Source: CAYVOV01 sp964453525
GTDB taxonomy: Bacteria; Chloroflexota; Dehalococcoidia; Dehalococcoidales; UBA2162
NCBI GenBank assembly: GCA_964453525.1
Contig: CAYVOV010000002.1
Coordinates: 158,824-222,823 of the forward strand
Direction: 5' to 3'
DNA length: 64,000 nt
The position numbers were made by a program, and so were the translations under genes. Under the pieces are notes generated by a model. That model did not search any database and was not told the origin of the DNA. It was given only the letters and a program-made list of their open reading frames with translations. Within the stretch, counting starts at the first letter, position 1. Every line of letters starts with the position of its first letter. This document shows, in pieces, positions 57,673-64,000 of the stretch.

Positions 57673-58473
57673 TTACTCTCCTTTCATTCCGTATATAATA
57701 CACGAACCGCCGACAAGTGCCTCTTCTGCCTCATACTGCCTGATGATGTCTTCTACAGCGCCTGAGGCGATGTCCTCTTTTAGCTTTCTGCATCCCGATT
57801 TGACGTCACCTTCAGGAATTAGATGAAAAGTAGATTGTCCGTTCCGATAATTTTTAACCAGATATCGTTCCGGCTTTTCGTGCTCAAAAGCTATATCACT
57901 GTAAGATATTTCAACGCCTACGTTTGAAAAACCGGTCGCTTCAAGCAGGCTGGCGATATCTGCAACATCAGGTATTCTTGCCAGGTCCACTTCCATACCC
58001 CGTGGGAAGTAGTGGTACAGCCAGAAAGTGCGCATCTGCCGGTGGGAACACGAATCCAGTACCAGGTATGCTTCTTCCTTGATTACCCTGCAGGCTTCCT
58101 TCAGGAAACTCTCCTTTTTCCTGACGTGATGCAACACCTGCACGGCGAAGGCACCATCAAACGTATTCGAACGAAAGGGGAGGCTGGTTATATCACCATA
58201 TACAAGCGGTAATGAAGGAAACTTGACGCGTGCCTGTCTTAGCATGCCTGTAGATAAATCTATACCAATGACGCTCTTTACTGACGGCTGGAGGGCTATT
58301 AAGTAGTTACCTGTCCCGCAGCCCATATCGAGAACTAACGAATCATTACCAAGGTGCATTGAACTGACCAGCTTCTCTGTAACCTCGGTATTGGCTACCC
58401 GGCTGATATCATAGATAAGGCTGGTTTCATCATAATCAACAGAACCGTTGTATATGTTTGCATTCATTTTCAA
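57673..58473 (-). CDS. SAM-dependent methyltransferase (first gene of the TPP-switch operon)
   Basis: The 266-residue protein is a class I methyltransferase: SLVLDMGCGTGNYLIALQPS (SAM loop), LVYGDITSLPFRSNTFDGAFAVQVLHHV and the motif ACRVIKEEAYLVLDS. It resembles the UbiE/BioC-like family. The substrate is unknown. It is the first gene after a TPP riboswitch and terminator, so expression should fall when TPP is high. A thiamine-related or thiazole/pyrimidine salvage role is suggested by position alone. Confidence 0.85.
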   Translation of the reverse strand: MKMNANIYNGSVDYDETSLIYDISRVANTEVTEKLVSSMHLGNDSLVLDMGCGTGNYLIALQPSVKSVIGIDLSTGMLRQARVKFPSLPLVYGDITSLPFRSNTFDGAFAVQVLHHVRKKESFLKEACRVIKEEAYLVLDSCSHRQMRTFWLYHYFPRGMEVDLARIPDVADIASLLEATGFSNVGVEISYSDIAFEHEKPERYLVKNYRNGQSTFHLIPEGDVKSGCRKLKEDIASGAVEDIIRQYEAEEALVGGSCIIYGMKGE

Positions 58474-58534
58474 TCTCCTGCGCGGAAGACTGATTCATGT
58501 CTCAGTATCGTCTGGCAGAACGATAAGGTGAAAT

Positions 58535-58569
58535 AAAAAACCAGAAGCTGGATATTAGCGGTCTTCTGG
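58535..58569 (-). terminator. Riboswitch-controlled intrinsic terminator
   Basis: On the minus strand CCAGAAG (58569-58563) pairs with CTTCTGG (58547-58541), followed by T6. It directly follows the TPP aptamer and precedes the methyltransferase gene, so the switch probably acts by premature termination. Confidence 0.78.
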
Positions 58570-58576
58570 CTTCAGG

Positions 58577-58666
58577 TTTCTCACTTCCCTACGCTCGCAT
58601 TACCGAGATCAGGTAATAAGGGTTGTCCCGATAATATCGGGACTCTCAGCCTTCCAGCTCCCCTAG
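58577..58666 (-). promoter_or_regulatory. TPP (thiamine pyrophosphate) riboswitch aptamer
   Basis: The minus-strand RNA contains the THI-box landmarks: GGGGAGC, then GCTGAGAG, ACCCTT, ACCTGATCTCGGTAATGCGA and GCGTAGGGAAG. The variable stem-loop between GCTGAGAG and ACCCTT is an eight-pair hairpin closed by GTCCCGAT/ATCGGGAC. A terminator follows. The THI-box agreement is very close, so I am confident. Its genes are not standard thiamine biosynthesis or transport genes. Confidence 0.93.
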
Positions 58667-58685
58667 CAAATATTCAATTGCCTGA

Positions 58686-58714
58686 ATAATACTTTAAAGC
58701 CGCGAAAATGTCAA
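58686..58714 (-). promoter_or_regulatory. Promoter of the TPP-riboswitch operon
   Basis: TTGACA (58709-58714) and TATTAT (58686-58691) have a 17-base spacer on the minus strand. The aptamer starts about 20 bases further on. Confidence 0.75.
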
Positions 58715-58857
58715 TGAATTATATTTAGTCCTCCTGTGGTGTCTTTCCTGCCCCCTGTCTTCTAAGACTCTGGCAAGCAGGTTAACGCAACCAGTCACTT
58801 TTAATGCAGTCTATTTATCCTCACCCCCGGTTCCGAAGTGCCATCTCTCCTTAACAA

Positions 58858-59018
58858 AGCCTTACTCAAATGTCATTCTGAGGAATCTGCCAGAGGCGGA
58901 TGACGAAGAATCTCAGGGTAGGGGATATTATAACCACCACCCTGAGACCCTTCACGGAGCTTACACTGAGGGAGCGAATGTGCTCAGGACGACATGGTTT
59001 TGCGACTTTTAGGGCAAG
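58858..59018. repeat. Dispersed repeat family A, copy 3 (inverted relative to copy 2)
   Basis: 161 bases, starting AGCCTTACTCAAATGTCATT and ending GACTTTTAGGGCAAG. It is the inverted match of 55892-56052. The two copies bracket the TPP-switch operon. Confidence 0.75.
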
Positions 59019-59172
59019 CCCCCCCTTTTTCAAAGGGAGAGAAGTATACCACCACTCTTAAACAACCTTTAAAAAGTTAGAAAAAGGTTGAAAATTGATG
59101 GCGGCACTTTTTTAAAATTCCGTTCTGTCTCTCTCAGCCCCGATGAGCCGATATTACCCTAAAACAGCCCTG

Positions 59173-59181
59173 TGCTATAAT
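59173..59181 (+). promoter_or_regulatory. Extended -10 promoter for dnaE
   Basis: TGCTATAAT (TATAAT at 59176-59181) lies 25 bases before ATG 59207; no clear -35 and no strong ribosome site. Confidence 0.5.
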
Positions 59182-59206
59182 TATTCCATGCAATTCCTCG
59201 CCGGGA

Positions 59207-62200
59207 ATGACTATGTTTAGCCATCTTCATGTCCACACTGAATACAGTCTGCTTGATGGCATGAGCCGCATCCCCAACGTGGTAGCGCGGGCTAAAGAAC
59301 TGGGCATGGACAGCCTGGCAATAACCGACCACGGCGCCATGCATGGCGCCATCGAGTTCTATCAGGAAGCCAGAGAAGCCGGTATAAAACCGATTATCGG
59401 CTGCGAGGTCTACATCGCTCAGGGCAGCCGCCTCAATAATGAAGCCGGTGACAAGCAGAACTATCACCTCGTCCTGCTGGCTAAAAACCAGGCCGGATAC
59501 CACAATCTGCTTCAACTGACCACAAAAGCCCACCTCGAGGGTTTCTATTACAAGCCAAGGATAGATAAGGAGACTCTCGAGCAATATAGTGAGGGTCTTA
59601 TCGGACTCTCCGCCTGCATCGGTGGTGAGATTCCTCAGCTGATTCTGTCAGGACGCCTCAATGAAGCGAAACAGGCTGCCCGCTGGTACCGGCAAACCCT
59701 CGGTGAGTTCTATCTTGAAATACAGAGGCATCCCATTACCCAACTGGAGCAGATAAACGCCGAGCTTATAGCGATGAGCAGCGAGCTTGATATTCCGTTG
59801 GTAGCCACCAACGATGTCCACTACGTTAACCGGGAAGACGCCTCAGCCCACGACCTGCTGCTCTGCATCGGCACCAACTCAACAATATACGACGAGAAGC
59901 GGATAAAAATGGAAGGAGATTTCCTCTACCTCAAGAGTCCGCAGGAAATGGAAGAGCAGTACCGTGACATCCCGCAGGCTATCGAGAATGCCGGACTTAT
60001 CGCGGAAATGTGCAATCTCAAACTCTCCTTCGGCCGGCTTCACCTCCCCGAGATAGAAATACCGGAAGGGAAAACTGCTGACCAGTATCTGGCTGACCTC
60101 TGCTACGAGGGATTATCCAGATACTATCCAAATCCCTCTCCGGAGATTCAACAGCGTCTTGAGTACGAACTGGAAGTAATCGGAGACACCCAGTTTGCCA
60201 ACTACATTCTTGTTGTCTGGGATATAATCTCTTTCGTCAGAGAACAGGGCATTCTGTTTGGAGTCAGAGGCAGCGCTGCCTCCAGCATCGTGCTTCACTG
60301 CCTGGGTATAACCGAGATAGACCCGATTGAAAACGGACTTGTCTTCGAGAGGTTTCTCAACAAAGAACGAATTGAAATGCCGGACGTAGACCTTGATTTT
60401 CAGGATGACCGCCGTGACGAGGTCATCTCCTATGTAACCCGGAAGTACGGACATGACCACGTTGCCCAGATTATTACCTTTGGCACCCTCGGCGCCAGGG
60501 CGGCGCTAAGGGACGTGGGGCGTGCTCTCGGTATGCCCTATGGTGAGGTTGACCGGGTAGCCAGGCTGGTCCCCTACGCACCGGGTATGACACTGACAAG
60601 AGCCATGGAGGGGAACGCCGAACTCAATACTATTTACAGGGAAGATGCCACAATACGCAACCTGATTGATTCGGCAATGAGAGTGGAAGGCATTTCCCGC
60701 CATGCCAGCACTCACGCCGCCGGTGTGGTTATTTCTAAAGAGCCCCTGACAGACCATGTCCCTTTGCAGCGAGCCAGCAGGATTAACGGCGATGATACCA
60801 CGATGACCCAGTTCAGTATGGACGATATTGCCCGGATTGGGCTCCTGAAGATGGACTTCCTCGGTCTGGCAAATTTAACAATCCTCGGCAAGGCAAGAGA
60901 AATTATTCATGAGAACAAGGGTATCGATATCGACCCTCACAATATCCCGATGGATGATAAAAAGACCTTCGACCTCTTATCATCAGGAGAGACTACCGGC
61001 GTTTTCCAGCTTGAAGGTGCCGGTATGCGCCGCTATATAAAAGAGCTTAAACCGACCAATTTCAGCGATATCGCCGCTATGGTTGCCCTTTACCGTCCCG
61101 GACCGATGGAGCATATTCCCACCTTTATAAAAGGCAAGCACGGCGAAACGCCTATCAAGTATCCTAATCCCGCCCTGGCCGATATCCTTGAAGAAACCTA
61201 TGGGGTAATTGTCTACCAGGAACAGGTGTTGTTCATCGCTCAGGCAATCGCCGGTTACAGCCTGGGTCAGGCAGACATTCTCCGTAAGGCGATGGGCAAG
61301 AAAATCGCCCAGGTTATGAGAAAAGAGAAACAGAACTTCATTAACGGAGCCAGGGAAAAGGGATTCTCCGATGAACTCGCCGAAGAGATATTCGCCCTAA
61401 TCGAGCCGTTCTCCGGCTACGCCTTCAATAAAGCCCATGCTGTCAGCTACGCCCTTATCGCCTACCAGACTGCCTATCTCAAAGCTAACTACCCTGTTGA
61501 ATACATCACCGCCTTCCTGATTGCTAACTCCGGACAGGCGGATAAGATAGCCAGTGCCGCCGCCGAGTGCCGCCGACTGGACATTACTATCGAGAAGCCT
61601 GATATACAGCACAGTCGGGAAAACTTCTCCATTGACAGGAACAATGGCAGGGACGCGATTCTCTTCGGCCTGGCATCAATAAAAAATGTGGGATACGGAG
61701 CTATCGAGCCTGTTATTGCCGAGCGGGATAAAGGAGGAGAGTTCAAATCTATCGAAGATTTCTGCCGCCGCTGCGACCTCAGCGGGATAAACCGGCGGAC
61801 TATGGAGAGTCTGATTAAAGCCGGTGCTTTCGACTCGCTTGGCGACCGCGGCACCCTGCTGAGTAACGTCAATAGCATACTGTCTCTGGCTCAGCGGGAA
61901 CAGCGTTTGAGGGAATCGGGGCAGACGACAATGTTCGACCTCTGGGGCGAGACGACGGCACTGCCCATGCCCAGCCTGGATATGGAATTCTCCGGTGCAA
62001 CTGACAGAGAAAAAGCCGGCTGGGAGAAAGAACTGATGGGGGTACCTTTCTCAAAGAAATTATTCGACCCCAGCAAATATAATTCGGATGCTACCCTGTG
62101 CGGGACGGTTGACAATGAAATGAACGGGGAAAACATTACCGTTATCGGTGAGGTAGCCAGCGTTACCCATTTATTTACCCGTAGGGACGGTAAGTCATTC

Positions 62201-62710
62201 GTTAAAGTAATCCTGGAAGACATCAGCGGTGGTATCGAAGCCACCGTCTGGCCAAGAGTGTACGAGGGTACCAGCGAGTTATGGGAGGAGGGAAACACAC
62301 TCCAGCTTGAAGCAACCGTCAGAATCAGGGATGACGAGGTACAGCTAAATATCAATAAAGCCGAGCTTTATCAACTGCCCACCTCCCTACCCGATGAGAC
62401 TCCTGGCGCCCCGGACGAGGAAACCCGGCAGGCGGTTAAAGAAACACCACCTGTCACTCAACCGGCTAAAAGTCACCGGCTGGTAATCAATATGGCACAG
62501 ACAGGCGACACGGAGGGTGACATCGCCCGCCTGCACAGACTAAATGACCTGATTAAAGGTTTTTCAGGAAAAGATGAAGTAATCCTGCGCCTCGAAAACG
62601 GGACCAAGACAGATATCCTGCAGCTAAGCAGTACCGGCTACTGTGACGAACTCTATAATCAACTCATCGAACTGATGGGCGAAGAAAGAGTTAAAGTGGA
62701 TACGACTTGA
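59207..62710 (+). CDS. dnaE: DNA polymerase III subunit alpha
   Basis: DnaE is the replicative polymerase. The 1167-residue protein begins with a PHP domain (FSHLHVHTEYSLLDGMSRI), has the catalytic Asp pair in MPDVDLDFQDDRRDEVI, a third in LKMDFLGLANLTILG, and the block DIAAMVALYRPGPMEHIPTF. Near the end come a helix-hairpin-helix region and an OB-fold (VASVTHLFTRRDGKSFVKVI). The C-terminal tail is a tau-binding/clamp-like domain. Length and layout fit DnaE1. No neighbours in replication are seen here. Confidence 0.97.
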   Translation: MTMFSHLHVHTEYSLLDGMSRIPNVVARAKELGMDSLAITDHGAMHGAIEFYQEAREAGIKPIIGCEVYIAQGSRLNNEAGDKQNYHLVLLAKNQAGYHNLLQLTTKAHLEGFYYKPRIDKETLEQYSEGLIGLSACIGGEIPQLILSGRLNEAKQAARWYRQTLGEFYLEIQRHPITQLEQINAELIAMSSELDIPLVATNDVHYVNREDASAHDLLLCIGTNSTIYDEKRIKMEGDFLYLKSPQEMEEQYRDIPQAIENAGLIAEMCNLKLSFGRLHLPEIEIPEGKTADQYLADLCYEGLSRYYPNPSPEIQQRLEYELEVIGDTQFANYILVVWDIISFVREQGILFGVRGSAASSIVLHCLGITEIDPIENGLVFERFLNKERIEMPDVDLDFQDDRRDEVISYVTRKYGHDHVAQIITFGTLGARAALRDVGRALGMPYGEVDRVARLVPYAPGMTLTRAMEGNAELNTIYREDATIRNLIDSAMRVEGISRHASTHAAGVVISKEPLTDHVPLQRASRINGDDTTMTQFSMDDIARIGLLKMDFLGLANLTILGKAREIIHENKGIDIDPHNIPMDDKKTFDLLSSGETTGVFQLEGAGMRRYIKELKPTNFSDIAAMVALYRPGPMEHIPTFIKGKHGETPIKYPNPALADILEETYGVIVYQEQVLFIAQAIAGYSLGQADILRKAMGKKIAQVMRKEKQNFINGAREKGFSDELAEEIFALIEPFSGYAFNKAHAVSYALIAYQTAYLKANYPVEYITAFLIANSGQADKIASAAAECRRLDITIEKPDIQHSRENFSIDRNNGRDAILFGLASIKNVGYGAIEPVIAERDKGGEFKSIEDFCRRCDLSGINRRTMESLIKAGAFDSLGDRGTLLSNVNSILSLAQREQRLRESGQTTMFDLWGETTALPMPSLDMEFSGATDREKAGWEKELMGVPFSKKLFDPSKYNSDATLCGTVDNEMNGENITVIGEVASVTHLFTRRDGKSFVKVILEDISGGIEATVWPRVYEGTSELWEEGNTLQLEATVRIRDDEVQLNINKAELYQLPTSLPDETPGAPDEETRQAVKETPPVTQPAKSHRLVINMAQTGDTEGDIARLHRLNDLIKGFSGKDEVILRLENGTKTDILQLSSTGYCDELYNQLIELMGEERVKVDTT

Positions 62711-62736
62711 TGAAATCGGGGCGTGACAAATTCTTT

Positions 62737-62830
62737 GTTATTGCGAGCGAAGCGAAGCAATCTATATAAATGAGTTTATCTCTAGAGATAGCTTCGTCAT
62801 CCCGATTCTATCGGGACTCCTCGCAATAGC
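62737..62830. repeat. Dispersed repeat family B, copy 3
   Basis: Starts GTTATTGCGAG and ends CTCGCAATAGC, inverted repeats with one mismatch. It contains the hairpin TCCCGATTCTATCGGGA. Similar to 24181-24279 and 31821-31939. Confidence 0.6.
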
Positions 62831-62900
62831 AATTGAAATATGAAAGAGGTCGATGCTCCCCTCAATCCCCATTTTAATCTCTTTATGCCGAGGAAGCTTA

Positions 62901-62936
62901 TAGGGGTTGGCGGCGCTTCAGCGCCACCAACCCCTA
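62901..62936. repeat. REP-like hairpin, 16-bp arms, TTCA loop
   Basis: TAGGGGTTGGCGGCGC pairs with GCGCCACCAACCCCTA, with one mismatch. Same family as 7703-7736 and 9772-9809. Confidence 0.65.
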
Positions 62937-63100
62937 TTCTAAATCTTCCCCCTCTCCTTTGAAGGAGAGGGGGATACAGGGGGAGAGGTAGAAAAAATCC
63001 CCATTAATTCTCTTTAAGAAAGGGGGGGAATCCTCTTAATCACATTAAGGGTGGCGGGCGGGAATAGGTAAAAAGGAAGCGTGATAAAGCTAATAGATTT

Positions 63101-63808
63101 TCAATCGACTTTTTTTAAATACCTTTGTGTCCACGGGCAAACGGCAATACACATGCCGCATATATTGTCCCGTATTCCCTTCCGCTTCAATGCCCATTCT
63201 TGCGCGGTTCTCCGGCAGGCGAAGGGGTTAAAAAAGGAATCACGATGTAGATTTACCTGCCACTCTTTTCCTGATGGGGCTTGACCGGGGCATACATCAA
63301 CACAGGCACGACATTCTCCACACTGAGACTCGTCTATAGCATCACCGGTGGGTAATCTAGCATCCGTTAATACGCTGGTTATCCGGACAGCTGAACCGTA
63401 TTCCTGGGTAATAAGCAAGGCGCATTTGCCAATCCAACCAAGACCAGCACGGGTAGCCACGGTCTTATGGGGAAGACGCGTGGAGAGAGTTTCGGCATCA
63501 ATCCCGGTGTTCGTAGCAGAGAGCCACCTCACTTTATACCCTCGTCCTTCCAGAAACCGGGCAATATATTGACCCAGTGAATCTAAAAGGCGATTAGCCC
63601 GGTCATATTCAGCATAGTATTTTCTATTTGGGCCATTTATGAGTCCCGATATTATTTCAGGATTGAGTGCGACGGCGATTGAAATACCACAGGGAAACCC
63701 GTCCCGGATATCGGATGGGAGGTTCCGCAGGTCGGCGAAACCGGCCAGGTCCGCTCCCCTTGACTCCAGAATAGCCCGTAATTCACCCGATAAGTTCTCT
63801 CCCGCCAA
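63101..63808 (-). CDS. QueG-like double-[4Fe-4S] protein (epoxyqueuosine reductase family)
   Basis: The 235-residue protein has a QueG-type layout: an N-terminal DUF1730-like part (DSLGQYIARFLEGRGYKVRWL, then RAGLGWIGKCALLITQEYGS), a cluster motif CGECRACVDVCPG and a second CGMCIAVCPWTQRYL. It is shorter than full QueG (about 310-380 residues) and lacks the HEAT-like end. Its exact role is not clear, so I do not give the symbol; a reductive or corrinoid-related function is possible. The start is TTG 63808, since the frame runs MAGENLSGEL. Confidence 0.75.
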   Translation of the reverse strand: MAGENLSGELRAILESRGADLAGFADLRNLPSDIRDGFPCGISIAVALNPEIISGLINGPNRKYYAEYDRANRLLDSLGQYIARFLEGRGYKVRWLSATNTGIDAETLSTRLPHKTVATRAGLGWIGKCALLITQEYGSAVRITSVLTDARLPTGDAIDESQCGECRACVDVCPGQAPSGKEWQVNLHRDSFFNPFACRRTAQEWALKRKGIRDNICGMCIAVCPWTQRYLKKVD

Positions 63809-63922
63809 TATAGGTCAACCTCACATATTCATTAACGCATTATTGGCTTTTAGTATGATGTATGTCAATTCAATATATTGGGAAATTGGAAAGTAGATTA
63901 AGTGAATTAAGCGACTGAGGAG

Positions 63923-64000
63923 TGTGGGGTGTTAAAGAGAGGCTTCGCCTCGCCCAAATAAAACCAGCAGGTGTTTAAGAGGGGGTTGGCGGCGCTGAAG
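63923..64000. repeat. REP-like sequences at the window end
   Basis: GAGGCTTCGCCTC (63938-63950) is a small hairpin. The last bases, GGGTTGGCGGCGCTGAAG, are the start of another GGCGC-loop hairpin cut off by the window. Confidence 0.5.

Larger units (their letters stand above)
58474..59206. other. 733-base region before dnaE
   Basis: From left to right: terminator, TPP aptamer, promoter, a family A repeat and the dnaE promoter area. Between 58715 and 58857 no gene or further signal was seen. Confidence 0.6.
62711..63100. other. 390-base repeat-rich spacer between dnaE and the QueG-like gene
   Basis: Contains the family B copy at 62737-62830, the hairpin at 62901-62936, purine-rich blocks around 62944-62985, and a GGGTGGCGGG run at 63049. 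No gene is supported. Confidence 0.6.

Overview
The window looks like chromosomal DNA of an anaerobic bacterium, most likely Chloroflexota of the class Dehalococcoidia. I infer this from the ilv/leu/citramalate gene block (ilvD-ilvB-ilvN, leuA, leuC, leuD-leuB, cimA), from families common in that group (UGSC-type selenoprotein, DUF1847, DUF763, TIGR01906), from ferredoxin and double [4Fe-4S] proteins, and from intergenic spaces full of short palindromic repeats. No rRNA, tRNA, CRISPR array or complete insertion sequence was recognised.

Layout. 1-10.3 kb: 3' part of rtcB, a DUF1847 gene, a Nudix and a VOC gene, then a leftward group (phosphotransferase, alpha/beta hydrolase, cupin, alpha/beta hydrolase). 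Next come a UGSC-family selenoprotein read through an in-frame TGA and a second Nudix gene. 10.4-24.1 kb: a leftward branched-chain amino acid block. It starts with an attenuator whose 14-residue leader peptide is rich in Ile, Val and Leu, and runs ilvD, ilvB, ilvN, uspA, leuA, leuC, leuD, leuB, cimA. No ilvC is present. Between leuC and leuD sits an insertion with an SRPBCC gene, an MGMT-like gene with an in-frame TGA at its conserved Cys, a PD-(D/E)xK nuclease and a GIY-YIG gene flanked by direct repeats.

24.5-38.4 kb: a MarR-controlled four-gene operon, an exonuclease, rpiB and a tsaC-type gene. Rightward genes follow: flavodoxin, guaA, purD (CTG start), purE, purB, a metallo-beta-lactamase-fold gene, rsmD, coaD and a ferredoxin. 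38-46 kb (leftward): cvpA, a GbsR-MFP-ABC efflux operon, yggT-proC and leuS. 46.5-53.2 kb (rightward): a two-subunit CoA transferase, an amidohydrolase, a zinc-ribbon protein, an SDR, DUF763 and hemerythrin; a decayed nadE fragment lies just before the amidohydrolase. 53.3-64 kb: two leftward envelope or membrane genes and a nucleotidyltransferase. Then comes a TPP-riboswitch-controlled methyltransferase/CYTH/methyltransferase operon bracketed by inverted copies of a 161-bp repeat. dnaE and a QueG-like iron-sulfur protein close the window.

The points most worth checking are the two candidate selenoproteins, one of them with selenocysteine replacing the conserved cysteine of an alkyltransferase-like protein. 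Next are the TPP-controlled CYTH operon, the ilv attenuator, the CTG start of purD, and the repeat-bounded cassettes.
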